DNA from: Anaerolineae bacterium | GTDB taxonomy: Bacteria; Chloroflexota; Anaerolineae; Anaerolineales; E44-bin32 | DNA: 33,095 bases | Assembly (NCBI GenBank): GCA_030605795.1 | Contig: JAUWHR010000016.1 | Span: forward strand, 1 to 33,095 | Direction of reading: 5' to 3' | Part shown: positions 1-9,193 of the stretch, piece after piece | How positions within the stretch are numbered: position 1 is the first letter of the stretch | Layout of the letters: each line of letters starts with the position of its first letter | Program-made: the position numbers and the translations under genes | Notes under the pieces: model-generated | The model's input: the letters and a program-made list of their open reading frames with translations, nothing else | The model's database searches: none | What the model was told of the DNA's origin: nothing

Positions 1-128
1 TCGATGGCCTTATGCACCACCCGAACCAGGTGGTTCTCCGGGATTAAGTCTTCCAGATCCGTGGGAAGCTGCAGTTGTCCCATCGTATAGGGCTTGAATA
101 TTACGTGTGGGCTTTTCTTCTTTTTCAT
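1..128 (-). CDS. IS1182-family transposase, N-terminal fragment (cut by window edge)
   Basis: Reading the minus strand from the ATG at 128-126 gives 42 residues with no stop before the left edge. They begin with a Lys-rich stretch, then FKPYTMGQLQLPTDLEDLIP and ENHLVRVV. The F-K-P-Y, L-P-x-D-L-E-D-L-I-P-E-N-H-L-V-R-V-V pattern is the characteristic N-terminus of IS1182-family DDE transposases, which would cut and paste the element. The rest of the gene lies outside the window, so whether it is intact cannot be judged. The hairpin at 166-190, just upstream, probably belongs to the end of the same element. Confidence 0.75.
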   Translation of the reverse strand, partial: MKKKKSPHVIFKPYTMGQLQLPTDLEDLIPENHLVRVVHKAI

Positions 129-165
129 GTCCCCAATTCTATTGATTTCCTCTTTAAACGCGAAT

Positions 166-190
166 GGGGCTGCCCTTTTGGGACAGCCCC
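166..190 (-). repeat. Hairpin at presumed IS1182-like element end
   Basis: GGGGCTGCCC (166-175) pairs with GGGACAGCCCC (180-190) around a TTTT loop, with one bulged A. Read on the minus strand it begins GGGGCTGTCCCAAAAG and lies about 40 bp upstream of the transposase start. That is where the terminal repeat of an IS1182-like element would sit. The exact boundary and target duplication cannot be fixed because the other end is outside the window. Confidence 0.4.
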
Positions 191-494
191 CTATTTGTGT
201 TCTACGCGACGACATATTGGGGTGCACTACAGACCGTTACTTAGGAATACCTTAGCAAATAAGGACCTCATTTGGGAATTGATATAGCTCCTTCTCCTAA
301 CAACGACATTCTTACCCTTCGGGTACGATGTCGCGCCTGGTGCTTGTACTGAGCTTATCGAAGGAGCACTCAGAATGACATTAAGAGGGAATAGCTCTTC
401 CGGTGTCATCCTTCGCGATATATGCGCAATTTGCCTTGAGCGGAACCCAACGGTTCCGCTCAAGGTGGCATACTAAAAGATCTAAAGCCTTGGT
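191..494. other. Intergenic stretch with a dispersed-repeat fragment
   Basis: No gene is supported here. Short open frames lack ribosome binding sites and do not look like protein. Positions about 328-381 read on the minus strand carry TGTCATTCTGAG, then CCTTCGATAAGCTCAG, and end in CGACATC. The same border words recur at about 8047-8075. TTCGAYAAGCTCAG-type sequences are common dispersed intergenic repeats in many bacterial genomes. No clear terminator for the upstream acylase gene is seen. Confidence 0.4.
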
Positions 495-2927
495 TCATTC
501 TCCTGGCGTTAGCGTCATATGGGCTTCGGCGACCGCCTCCACCAATTGGCGATTCCAAAGCATCGGGTGATACTCAAAGTTGCGCCAATGATCGATCATA
601 TCTCTGTAATGGGGGTGGAAGGGATGGCCCGATTGCCCGGTAGTGTGCATTGACACTGATCTACCGAAATCCGCGAGATCCACGATCTGACGATAGGAGG
701 GCACGGATGTGACCTTGTAGGGATCACCCATACTGTAGCCAGTGGCATTAACTGTGGAACCGGTGCCGTCCACCGCTACCGGTCCCCGATTGAAAATGGC
801 TTCGATGGGGCCGATACCGCTCTGACCGAGGGTCTGATTCTCGAAAGTAGCGGTGTGCAGATCGCCCCAACGCCAATTGGACATATTGCGGCCCAGAGTC
901 TGAGTAAGCACTTCAACCGCGTCTTCAAGAGCCATCAGTAAGATCTCATCTCGGCTCTCTACCTCGGGTGTGGTCGTCTTGTCGAACCAGGGGGAGGTTG
1001 GGTCTGGAAGTATGAGCGCCAGCGCGACTGCAGCGTTACCCCGGATTCGACCAAGAAGTTGTTCGCCCAGTTCATCGGCGTAGACCTGATCGACTAGGTG
1101 CAGTCGCAGGGCCTCGAAGAGAGTCGCACCGCTACTATCCCGCACCGCACGCCCGTCCCAGGCGCGCAACAGATCTATCGCCTGAGCCAATCGAGCATCA
1201 GAGGGACTGAGGTCCAGGATGAAGGGAAGGATATCCTGTGCATATACGGGGCTGCTGTCTGCTTGGATGGTCTGCATGTCTTCCAAAACGAGTGTGGGAT
1301 TGGCCTCGATCAACTCCACAATCCGCCGTGCTCGGTAGCCAGGAGCCCAGTCCATCCCGATGAAGTATGGGTAATCTGACCCAATGACGGCATGGTTGGC
1401 GGTGACAATGTATCCCTCTGGCGGGTTGAATGCCCAGGGCAGTTCATCGAAGGGGATATAGTCCACCCACTCGTACTCACCAGTCCAACCTGGCACTGGG
1501 CTGGAGCCATCGCCCGAGGCGCGGATGGGGATGCGACCGGGAGCCTGGTAACCGATGTTGCCTTCGATATCGGCGTATACAAAGTTCTGGCTGGGCACAT
1601 CCCAGTATCGAAGCGCTTCACGGAATTGATCCCAATTCTGAGCCTGGTTCAGCAGTATAACGCTACGTATGAGTGTGCTTGGTTGGAGTGCGGTCCAAGA
1701 GAAAGCCAGAGGCTGCCAGCCGAAGGACCATTCCTCCTCTGTGCCTCCTACCACGTCGTTGATGATCGGGCCATGGCGGGTAATGCGGACATTTACCACG
1801 ACCGGTTCATCTTCACCAGCGATTCGGATCTCCTCGCGTACAATTTCCATGTCGAACCACTCGCCCTGGAATTCGTATTGGTTGGGATCCTCAGGGTTGA
1901 CCCGCTCGATGAACAGGTCCTGAACATCGGGACCGAGGTTGGTGATGCCCCAGGCGATGTGCTCGTTGTGGCCGATGATCACGCTGGGGGAGCTGGCGAA
2001 GGAGGCACCGATGACGTTGTAAGGGCAATCCGCACCGACAGGATCGCAGTGCAGGCCGATCTCATACCAGATGGACGGCATCTGGATGCCCAGATGGGGG
2101 TCGTTGGCCAGGAATGGCATCCCGGTTTCCGTTCGGTTGCCGGAGATGACCCAATTGTTGCTGCCGATGGCATCGCCGGTCCCCAGGATGTGGGTATCGA
2201 ATATGGCGTCGGGGACAGCCTGGATCGTGGCGCCAGTCAGGGGATGGGTGACGATGAGGGGGTAATCGTCAGGGTAAGGTGGCATGAGGTCGTTGACAGC
2301 CAGGGTTCCCAGGCGGGTAGCAACGTGGGCGCGGTTGAGTTCAGCGTTTTTGTTGCCTCCGAGATCCCAGGCCATCATTTTGGCCCAGGTGAGGGTGTTG
2401 AGGGGTGTCCATGGTTCCGGCTCATACTTTACCCCAGTGAGGCCCAACACAGTGAACTCCAGCCCCAGGTGACCCTGATTAGCTGTTATATAGGCGTTGA
2501 CTCCCTCAGCATAGGCGTCTAATACAGCTCTCTCCTCCGGGATTAATATGTTTAGTTCCTGAGCAGCGGTGCGATGCCAGCCTACGGTGCGGATGAAGCG
2601 GTCGCTTTCCAGGGCGGATTTACCCAAGATCTCAGAAAGGCGTCCAGCACCAGCCCGTCGCCAGAACTCCATTTGCCAGAAGCGGTCCTGGGCATGAATG
2701 AAGCCCTGGGCCATGAATAGGTCATGAGAGGTCGAGGCGTAGATGTGTGGTATGCCGAAGGAGTCGCGGTAGACCTCGACCGATGCATCAAGACCTGGTA
2801 GCTGGATAATGCCTTCGGTTTGAGGGAATGAACGACGTACGGTTATGAAGCCGAAGACGCCGAGAGCCACAACTAGAATTATCAGAATGATAAAGAGAAT
2901 AATAAGAAGACGGCGGCGTCGGTACAT
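495..2927 (-). CDS. Penicillin acylase family (Ntn-hydrolase) membrane-anchored amidase
   Basis: This 810-residue protein belongs to the penicillin/aculeacin/acyl-homoserine-lactone acylase family of N-terminal nucleophile hydrolases. These cleave amide bonds of acylated substrates after self-processing into alpha and beta chains. Residues 7-30 form one hydrophobic segment after four Arg, so it is a signal anchor placing the enzyme outside the membrane. The alpha region has the family motifs YRDSFGIPHIYA (53-64) and FIHAQDRFWQMEFWRR (76-91). The predicted cleavage site is G255/S256 in GSNNWVISG, making Ser256 the nucleophile. NDPHLG (275-280) and RHGPI further on are also typical. An AAAGGAGG ribosome site lies 5-6 bases before the ATG, which fixes the start. 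The substrate cannot be told from sequence: quorum signals, beta-lactams and acylated peptides are all possible. Confidence 0.9.
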   Translation of the reverse strand: MYRRRRLLIILFIILIILVVALGVFGFITVRRSFPQTEGIIQLPGLDASVEVYRDSFGIPHIYASTSHDLFMAQGFIHAQDRFWQMEFWRRAGAGRLSEILGKSALESDRFIRTVGWHRTAAQELNILIPEERAVLDAYAEGVNAYITANQGHLGLEFTVLGLTGVKYEPEPWTPLNTLTWAKMMAWDLGGNKNAELNRAHVATRLGTLAVNDLMPPYPDDYPLIVTHPLTGATIQAVPDAIFDTHILGTGDAIGSNNWVISGNRTETGMPFLANDPHLGIQMPSIWYEIGLHCDPVGADCPYNVIGASFASSPSVIIGHNEHIAWGITNLGPDVQDLFIERVNPEDPNQYEFQGEWFDMEIVREEIRIAGEDEPVVVNVRITRHGPIINDVVGGTEEEWSFGWQPLAFSWTALQPSTLIRSVILLNQAQNWDQFREALRYWDVPSQNFVYADIEGNIGYQAPGRIPIRASGDGSSPVPGWTGEYEWVDYIPFDELPWAFNPPEGYIVTANHAVIGSDYPYFIGMDWAPGYRARRIVELIEANPTLVLEDMQTIQADSSPVYAQDILPFILDLSPSDARLAQAIDLLRAWDGRAVRDSSGATLFEALRLHLVDQVYADELGEQLLGRIRGNAAVALALILPDPTSPWFDKTTTPEVESRDEILLMALEDAVEVLTQTLGRNMSNWRWGDLHTATFENQTLGQSGIGPIEAIFNRGPVAVDGTGSTVNATGYSMGDPYKVTSVPSYRQIVDLADFGRSVSMHTTGQSGHPFHPHYRDMIDHWRNFEYHPMLWNRQLVEAVAEAHMTLTPGE

Positions 2928-3054
2928 TGTAGCCTCCTTTAGTTAGTCAATCAGGTTGTTTCTTTCTAGCATCGATAAGCTCAAGAGTCAATTGGAAAGA
3001 TGGCGTGAAGGTAGGGTAACATGTTTCAAAGCGTGGTTGGAATTCAGTTGTCTG

Positions 3055-3085
3055 CCAAAAAATAAAATCTCGCCTGTAAGGCGAG
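3055..3085 (-). terminator. Rho-independent terminator of the response regulator gene
   Basis: CTCGCC (3069-3074) pairs with GGCGAG (3080-3085) around TGTAA. On the minus strand the stem is followed by ATTTTATTTTTT. It lies about 50 bp beyond the stop of the minus-strand receiver gene. Confidence 0.75.
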
Positions 3086-3134
3086 CCCTGTGCTATATGA
3101 AGCCTGAACTAGTTAATAGGTTCGTCGGGTTCAA

Positions 3135-3527
3135 CTACATCTCGGCAAAAGCCGTAAGGGGTTGTTCATTGCAGTGCTCTTCAATAACAACTTTCAGTGT
3201 ATTTAGGTCAAAGGGTTTCTTGAGAAACCCAGTTGCACCGGCGCTCTTCGCGTGCTCCTCAACTGATCGATCCTTACTTGCAGTAATGATGAATATTGGA
3301 AGTGATTTGCCGTCAGGTAAATCCCGGATGTGGCGCAGGGTTTCGATGCCATTGATGCCTGGCATCATGAAATCGAGTAATACAAGGTTGGGTTGTTTGG
3401 TGGCGACAATCTTAATCGCGTGCTTGCCACTATATACTTCGATCGGCTCATGGCCCAAACTGGCAACCACCAATGAAAGGATGCCGACGTTGCATTTCTC
3501 ATCATCCACGATGAGTATATATGCCAT
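3135..3527 (-). CDS. Receiver-only response regulator (CheY/PleD-like)
   Basis: This 130-residue protein consists of one receiver domain and nothing else. It begins MAYILIVDDE, with the acidic pair D8/D9. The phospho-acceptor is D52 in LLDFMMPG, the switch Thr is T82 in IITAS, and the conserved Lys is K104 in LKKPF, so all key residues are present. It should be phosphorylated by a histidine kinase and pass the signal by protein contact, because it has no DNA-binding or enzymatic domain. No kinase is adjacent. The start has GAGG about 8 bases upstream. An IS256 element begins 81 bp upstream and may have separated the gene from its promoter. Confidence 0.88.
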   Translation of the reverse strand: MAYILIVDDEKCNVGILSLVVASLGHEPIEVYSGKHAIKIVATKQPNLVLLDFMMPGINGIETLRHIRDLPDGKSLPIFIITASKDRSVEEHAKSAGATGFLKKPFDLNTLKVVIEEHCNEQPLTAFAEM

Positions 3528-3607
3528 ATGATATACCTCGCTTCACTTCGCGAAGTTTGTCGAGATAGCTACAGTATATGAAGGAATGTATCAATGCTAC
3601 CTTACAT

Positions 3608-5067
3608 GGGTGATGTCCTTATAATGCTGTAAAAATAAGCGGCGTGAGATATCCTTTCGGTTGTACAAACCAAAGCCCTCGCAGGGCAGAAAGGAAACTC
3701 ACGCCATGAACAGAATACCACCAAGTGAACGGATTCAGAAACAAATTGATGAACTTCTTGAGGGAAATTGGAAAGATAGTGATGATTTGGTAACCAGGTT
3801 GATCCATCTGGGAGTGCAACACCTTGCGCAAGAAATGCTGGAACAGGAAACAGCGGATTATCTGGGCCGCGGCCATTACGAGCGTCGTGAAGACAGCGAG
3901 GAACAACGTGGCTACCGTAATGGCTATCGACCAGCAAGTATGGACACGGCGGAAGGGCGGGTGCAGTTGCAGGTTCCCCAGGTGCGAGAAAGTCCTGCGC
4001 CCTATCGCTCGAAACTGGTGGACTTTCTCCGGGGCAACAGCGACGTCCTGGAGCGACTTGCGGTGGAGATGTACACCCGGGGACTTTCGACCCGAGATAT
4101 CGAAGATGCCTTTCGAGAGGTGACCGGCGACATGCTGTTGAGCCGTACAGCGGTTAGCAAACTCACCGAGCAACTTTGGGCAGACTACCAGGCTTTCTGT
4201 GAGCAGGATTTGTCGTGTTACAAGGTTGAATACCTGTTTCTGGACGCCGTTTATGAGTCGTTGCGGCGTGAAGCCGGGATGAAAGAAGGCGTGCTTGTAG
4301 CCTGGGGAATATGCCAGGATAGGCGTAAGATACTGCTTCACATGGCCCTGGGCAACAAGGAAAGCTATGACGCTTGGCAATTTTTTACTCGGGACATGGT
4401 GAAGCGAGGTTTGAATGTTCCGGTGATGATCACCACTGATGGCGCCCCAGGGCTCATCCGAGCTGTAGAAGTCGAAGATCCTGACCAGGGAAACATGGCC
4501 CAAGAGCCTGCGTCAGCGCTGTCTGGCGCACAAGATGCGCAATGTGATCTGCAAGGTTCCTAAAGACGCCCAGGCGGAGGTCAAGGCGGCTGTGCACAGT
4601 GCTTATTATGCAGCAAACCGTAAAGTAGCGGAACTGATCGCCACCGATGTGCTTGATGAGTACAAGGATCTTTATCCTTCGGCGATGAAATCCTTCACCG
4701 ATGATCTGGAAGCTTGTTGGGCTTACTTGCGTTGTCCGTCTGCGCATCACAGGCTTATTCGAACTACTAATCTATTGGAGCGAGCGTTTGTCGAACAAAA
4801 ACGACGAACCATCGCGAAGCATCAGGCTCTGCGTGAAGGTTATCCCACGATTCTTGACTGAGAAAAGCTGCCTGAAGCTGGTCTTCGCTACCCTGTGGCA
4901 TGCCAGTGAGCGTTGGCGATGTGTTCGGATGACTGATCTTGAGCAACAGCAGCTACTCCGTCTTCGTGCTGAGCTTGACTTGTTACCGCCGTTTGATTCG
5001 GGAAGGATTCTCCGCCGTGCAGCTTGATTCATGCTGTTGTTTTTACAGCAAATCTAGGACTTGACCC
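3608..5067 (+). mobile_element. IS256-family insertion sequence, complete ends, defective transposase
   Basis: The left end at 3608 (GGGTGATGTCC...TGCTGTAAAAA) matches the right end read backwards from 5067 (GGGTCAAGTCC...TGCTGTAAAAA), giving imperfect inverted repeats of roughly 30 bp. CTTACAT flanks both sides (3601-3607 and 5068-5074). The match extends to 8 bp, CCTTACAT, if the terminal C is shared. The IS256 family typically makes 8-9 bp target duplications, so this is a single insertion whose ends are preserved. The transposase inside is broken twice, so any movement would need a transposase supplied from elsewhere. Confidence 0.88.
3706..5027 (+). pseudogene. IS256-family (mutator-type) transposase, two frameshifts
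   Basis: The protein starts MNRIPPSERIQKQIDEL at the ATG at 3706. It carries IS256 hallmarks: GYRNGYRP, the LYxRGLSTRDIE-like YTRGLSTRDIE, FLDAVYESLR (first catalytic Asp) and TTDGAPGLIRAVE (second Asp). The frame breaks soon after 4470 and resumes in the next frame with WPKSLRQRCLAHKMRN from 4496, with about 19 extra bases relative to the family pattern. It breaks again after TTNLLERAFVEQKRRT (ending 4810). About 25 extra bases (4811-4835) precede KVIPRFLTEKSCLKLVF in the third frame. Both insertions have a length of one modulo three. The C-terminus runs to the stop at 5027. Without correction no full DDE protein can be made. Confidence 0.87.
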
Positions 5068-5074
5068 CTTACAT

Positions 5075-5401
5075 GCACCTTGCATTATCAAGCAATGCAT
5101 GTAACTGTCTGGGACCATAAGAACCAGAAAGTGCAGGTAGAGAATCAAGCTGGGCTTGTACAATACATCCCCCTCTTCAAGAGCAACGAGAAGAATCTTG
5201 GCTTTCACCAATATACATATACCTCAATTATCACCTACATTGAGTTCTCAATTCGTTATTTTTTCGCTTGGCGCTCGTCTTTCGCGGTAGTCTTACTCAG
5301 AAGCAGTAATAGCCTCAAATGGGGCCCCGCGGTATAATTAAGTATCGCCCGTCGCAGGCGTTTTTTACATCGATTTCAACGAGTGAAGGAAGTACAAGCC
5401 T
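5075..5401 (+). promoter_or_regulatory. gyrA upstream region with -10 box
   Basis: No convincing gene lies between the IS element and gyrA. An exact TATAAT is at 5333-5338, about 64 bp before the gyrA start. No good -35 is visible at the usual spacing, where the sequence is roughly TAGCCT. AAGGAAG lies about 9 bases before the gyrA ATG. An 85-codon open frame across 5080-5337 shows no protein-like pattern. Confidence 0.5.
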
Positions 5402-7867
5402 ATGGAAATTGGCACCGTTCGCCAGGTTGATATCGACGATCAGATGCGTGACGCTTACCTGGATTACGCCATGAGCGTGATCGTCGCCCGAGCCTTGCCC
5501 GATGCGCGTGACGGTCTGAAACCGGTCCATCGCCGCATCTTGTACGCCATGCACGAAATGGGGATTCGCTCTAATACACGCTATCGTAAATCGGCGCGTA
5601 TAGTAGGAGAAGTGCTAGGGAAATTCCACCCCCACGGCGATGCCTCTGTTTACGATGCCATGGCGCGTATGGCTCAGGACTTCTCGATGCGCTATCTGTT
5701 GGTGGATGGACAGGGCAACTTTGGTTCCGTCGATGGTGATCCTCCGGCCGCGATGCGTTACACCGAAGCCCGTTTGGGTTCAATGGCTGAAGAACTGTTG
5801 GTCGACATCGAGAAAGATACCGTCGATTTCGTCGATAACTTCGACGGTTCGCTTCAAGAACCTACGGCGATGCCAGCTCGTCTGCCAAACCTGTTGCTGA
5901 ATGGCGCCTCCGGCATCGCGGTTGGTATGGCAACTAACATCCCTCCTCATAACCTGGGTGAGTTGGTAGACGCCATCCGCCACATGGTGGACAACTATGA
6001 GCAGCTAGATGAAGTCACCATTGACGATCTAATGCAGTTCATCCCTGGGCCTGACTTCCCAACCGGAGGGTTGATTATCGGCGTGGCTGGAATCAAGCAG
6101 GCTTATAGCACAGGTAAAGGTCGTATTGTGATGCGAGCGCTGGCGCACATCGAAGAGATCGGTAAATCGCGCCATCGCATCGTGATCACCGAGATCCCCT
6201 ACCAGGTGAACAAGTCGAGCCTTATCGAACGAATTGCTGAGTTGGTACGGGGTGGCCGACTATCAAAAATTTCCGACCTACGTGATGAATCAGATCGACG
6301 TGGGTTAAGCATCGTAGTTGAACTCAAGCGTGGGGCGCAGCCAAAGAAAGTGCTGAACCAGTTGTTCAAGTATACCCAACTCCAGACCACCTTTGGTGTC
6401 CAATTGCTGGCATTGGTGGATGGGGAACCACGACTGTTGTCACTCAAACGATTGCTACAGCTATACATCGAGCACCGACGGATAGTCATCACCCGACGTA
6501 CAGAGCATGATTTGAAGAAGGCTCGTGCTCGGGAACATATCCTCGATGGCCTGCTGATCGCGTTGGCGAATATCGACGAGGTCATTATTACCATTCGCAA
6601 ATCGCGCGATGTTAAGGTGGCAAAAAAGCGTCTAATGGGGCGCTTTAAATTAACTGAAAACCAAGCGCAAGCGATACTCGATATGCAACTGCGACGCTTA
6701 GCGGCGCTGGAGCGAAAGAATATTGAAACTGAACACAAGCAAATCGTGAAATTAATTAGGGACCTCGAGGATCTGCTGGCGCGTCCGAAGAAGATCCTGC
6801 AATTGATCAAGAAAGATCTGGGCGAGTTGGTGGAGAGGTTTGGGGATCCGCGGCGAACGCGTATCGCTCCCGATGCTAGCGAAGAGTTTAGCGATGAAGA
6901 CCTGATACCGGACGAGGCGGTCCTGGTCAGTATTACCCAACGCAGCTATGTTAAGCGTGTTGCGGCTAAAACCTATCGGCGGCAAGGACGAGGTGGTCGA
7001 GGGGTGACAGGACATTCGATGCGGGGTGAGGACGAGGTGATGATGCTCTTCCCCTCCCGCTCGCTAGATACTGTGCTGTTCTTCTCGGATCGGGGTAAGG
7101 TTTATTCTGAAAAGGCGTATCAGATCCCTGACGCTAGCCGCACGGCACGCGGAATCCCAATAGTGAATATCCTGGCGTTGTCCCCTGAGGAGTTGATTAC
7201 GGCTGCAGTGGCAGTTCCGGATTTCAGCGCGGCAAATTATTGCACGATGGCAACCCGAAATGGAAAGATCAAGCGTGTCGAGCTTCCGAAATTCGCTGCT
7301 GTACGACCTTCGGGCTTGATCGCAATTAGTTTAGAAGAGGGCGATGTGTTGGGGTGGGTCCGCCTTACCAGCGGCGACGATGAGATCATCATCGTCACCG
7401 AACAGGGGCAGGCGCTTCGATTCCATGAGGAGAAAGTACGCTCCATGGGACGCCCGGCAGCTGGCGTGAGAGGTATTAAACTACACGCAGGCGACTATGT
7501 GACTAGCATGGATGTGGTCGACCCTGATGGTGATCTGCTAGTTGTAACCCAAAACGGGTATGGCAAGCGCACGCCGTTGAGGGAGTACCCAGTGAAAGGG
7601 CGCGCCACTGGTGGCGTAGTCACTCTCAGCCGGAGCAAGCGTGATTTCACCGGCCCTATTGCTGCGGCGCGAGTAGTGAGCGAGGAGGACGATCTGACGA
7701 TCATCTCCAGCGGGGGGATCGTGATACGCACGATAATGAAACAGGTCAAGCAAGCTGGACGAGCGACCATGGGCGTACGGGTGATCAACCTGAAAGAGGG
7801 TGAAATAGTGGCCTCGGTGGCGCGTATTGCAGCCAAGGATCTAAAACTGGCAGGTGTGGAGAACTGA
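5402..7867 (+). CDS. gyrA: DNA gyrase subunit A
   Basis: This 821-residue type IIA topoisomerase subunit introduces negative supercoils together with GyrB. The breakage-reunion domain begins with [21 protein letters not shown]. The catalytic Tyr is Y120 in [10 protein letters not shown]. The C-terminal DNA-wrapping domain carries QGRGGRG near residue 528, the GyrA box that separates gyrase from topoisomerase IV. The quinolone-pocket segment reads [10 protein letters not shown], so residue 81 (E. coli Ser83 position) is Ala and D85 matches the E. coli Asp87. The ATG at 5402 is preceded by AAGGAAG. A strong terminator follows at once, so gyrA seems to be transcribed alone, with no gyrB beside it. 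Confidence 0.97.
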   Translation: MEIGTVRQVDIDDQMRDAYLDYAMSVIVARALPDARDGLKPVHRRILYAMHEMGIRSNTRYRKSARIVGEVLGKFHPHGDASVYDAMARMAQDFSMRYLLVDGQGNFGSVDGDPPAAMRYTEARLGSMAEELLVDIEKDTVDFVDNFDGSLQEPTAMPARLPNLLLNGASGIAVGMATNIPPHNLGELVDAIRHMVDNYEQLDEVTIDDLMQFIPGPDFPTGGLIIGVAGIKQAYSTGKGRIVMRALAHIEEIGKSRHRIVITEIPYQVNKSSLIERIAELVRGGRLSKISDLRDESDRRGLSIVVELKRGAQPKKVLNQLFKYTQLQTTFGVQLLALVDGEPRLLSLKRLLQLYIEHRRIVITRRTEHDLKKARAREHILDGLLIALANIDEVIITIRKSRDVKVAKKRLMGRFKLTENQAQAILDMQLRRLAALERKNIETEHKQIVKLIRDLEDLLARPKKILQLIKKDLGELVERFGDPRRTRIAPDASEEFSDEDLIPDEAVLVSITQRSYVKRVAAKTYRRQGRGGRGVTGHSMRGEDEVMMLFPSRSLDTVLFFSDRGKVYSEKAYQIPDASRTARGIPIVNILALSPEELITAAVAVPDFSAANYCTMATRNGKIKRVELPKFAAVRPSGLIAISLEEGDVLGWVRLTSGDDEIIIVTEQGQALRFHEEKVRSMGRPAAGVRGIKLHAGDYVTSMDVVDPDGDLLVVTQNGYGKRTPLREYPVKGRATGGVVTLSRSKRDFTGPIAAARVVSEEDDLTIISSGGIVIRTIMKQVKQAGRATMGVRVINLKEGEIVASVARIAAKDLKLAGVEN

Positions 7868-7897
7868 CCCTCTGACGTGGCTGGTGGAACACTAGTG

Positions 7898-7927
7898 AAA
7901 AATCCCCTCTGGTTAGAGGGGATTTTT
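7898..7927. terminator. Strong bidirectional terminator after gyrA
   Basis: A perfect 13-bp stem, AAAAATCCCCTCT (7898-7910) with AGAGGGGATTTTT (7915-7927), encloses a GGTT loop. The A-tract and T-tract lie inside the arms, so it can stop transcripts from either side. It lies 31 bp after the gyrA stop. Confidence 0.93.
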
Positions 7928-8200
7928 CTTCTCAACAAGCGGATCGAAGCTCTAATGTTGCCCTCGTTCGTATTTTCATTTCAAGCCAGAGGGGTTGAAT
8001 CCAGGCTAGGACATCGACCCGAATTACATCCAATACCCAGGTGTATCTGTCATTCTGAGGCGCGCAGTGCCGACATCATGCCCTAACCAAATAGAACGAT
8101 TGTGAACTTAGCGGAGATCCGATGCTTGTTGCGTGGCTTAGGGTCGGTGTTTTCTATATTGGAGGTTTGGTTAACAGGAAAATCTTCCCGTGTGTGTTCT
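7928..8200. other. Intergenic stretch between gyrA and murI (convergent)
   Basis: No gene is supported. At about 8047-8075 the sequence carries TGTCATTCTGAG followed by CGACATC, the same border words as the repeat at 328-381 but with a shorter and different middle. No separate terminator for murI with a T-tract was recognised here. Confidence 0.35.
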
Positions 8201-9025
8201 TCAATTCGCCTTGAGGTGTAAACATTCTCCCCGCCAATAAACTTGTTTCGCGTCTCCAGTTTCACCGATCAATCGCAGTGACATCTCACTCAGCCGTTCG
8301 GGATCGCCGCTAGTAAAGTAGGTCACTCGCCCGGTGTTCTCTGTCGGCGCATCCAAATCGTGTTGTTTGAGCAACCTTTCCACCTGCCGGGCGATTGCTG
8401 GGGCGGGGTCGATTACCTGCACGTTGTGTCCCACTAGTTTGGATAAAAGTGGGATGACGAAGGGATAGTGCGTACAGGCCAAAACCAGGGTGTCTGCTCC
8501 TTGTTCAAGAAGGGGTGTAACCCCCTGTCGAATGATCTCTTGAGTCTCCGGTCCATCTAGATTACCCGCCTCAATTAATTCCACCATATGAGGAAGGACT
8601 TGCTGGAGAACTGTGACGTCGCTGGCGAAGCGTTCCACGACGGAAGTGAAAAGTTTACCTTGGAAGGTCGCCGGAGTGGCGAGCACACCAACGACTCGAC
8701 TGCGTGAAGTCTGGGCGGCTGGCTTGACGGCCGGTTCCATACCGACGAATGGGATGGTGGGGAAAGTGGACCGCAAGTGATGCAGGGCGGCCGCTGAGGC
8801 GGTATTGCAGGCCACGACAATCAACTTAGAACATTGCTCCAGCAGAAAGTTGGTGATGCCCTCAGCAAATGTACGCACCTCACTTAATGGGCGTGGGCCG
8901 TAGGGAACGTGAACTTGATCGGCGAAGAAGAGCACATCCTCGTTGGGGAGCAACACTCGGATCTGGCGAAGTATAGAGAGACCACCCACACCTGAGTCGA
9001 AGACACCAATTGGCCTTTGGTCCAT
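8201..9025 (-). CDS. murI: Glutamate racemase
   Basis: This 274-residue cytoplasmic enzyme interconverts L- and D-glutamate, supplying D-Glu for peptidoglycan. It opens with PIGVFDSGVGGLSILR. The two catalytic cysteines are in the usual contexts: C73 in VVACNTASA and C184 in LACTHYPF. Length and the substrate-binding stretch FFADQVHVPYGPR fit the family. The start lacks an obvious Shine-Dalgarno sequence, but the MDQRPIGVFDSG start is the normal family N-terminus. It lies downstream of rplS on the same strand, with a hairpin terminator between them. Confidence 0.95.
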   Translation of the reverse strand: MDQRPIGVFDSGVGGLSILRQIRVLLPNEDVLFFADQVHVPYGPRPLSEVRTFAEGITNFLLEQCSKLIVVACNTASAAALHHLRSTFPTIPFVGMEPAVKPAAQTSRSRVVGVLATPATFQGKLFTSVVERFASDVTVLQQVLPHMVELIEAGNLDGPETQEIIRQGVTPLLEQGADTLVLACTHYPFVIPLLSKLVGHNVQVIDPAPAIARQVERLLKQHDLDAPTENTGRVTYFTSGDPERLSEMSLRLIGETGDAKQVYWRGECLHLKAN

Positions 9026-9139
9026 AGTGAGAAGGGTACTACTTGCACGCTAAATTGGTCAAGCCGATGAAAAGGGGCTGCGTTTCTGATCGGTCGAGTA
9101 TTATTCCGGGTACAGTTGGGTAGTCATGTTCTATCAGGG

Positions 9140-9175
9140 GGAAGAAAGAAGGTGCAGCTCGTTAGACTGCACCTT
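9140..9175 (-). terminator. Terminator-like hairpin after rplS
   Basis: AAGGTGCAG (9149-9157) pairs perfectly with CTGCACCTT (9167-9175) around a 9-base loop. On the minus strand it is followed by CTTTCTTCC, a pyrimidine run with few T. It lies about 19 bp past the rplS stop. Confidence 0.6.
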
Positions 9176-9193
9176 GGATTACAAGGGCTTGCT

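Noticed and set aside
1392-2522. A 376-codon open frame on the plus strand
   Set aside because: It lies wholly antisense to the penicillin-acylase gene, whose motifs and ribosome site are convincing; the frame has no recognisable motif.
3619-4503. A 294-codon minus-strand open frame across the IS256 transposase
   Set aside because: Antisense shadow; the plus strand carries clear transposase motifs.
5080-5337. An 85-codon open frame upstream of gyrA
   Set aside because: No ribosome site, no family pattern, and it runs through the gyrA -10 box.
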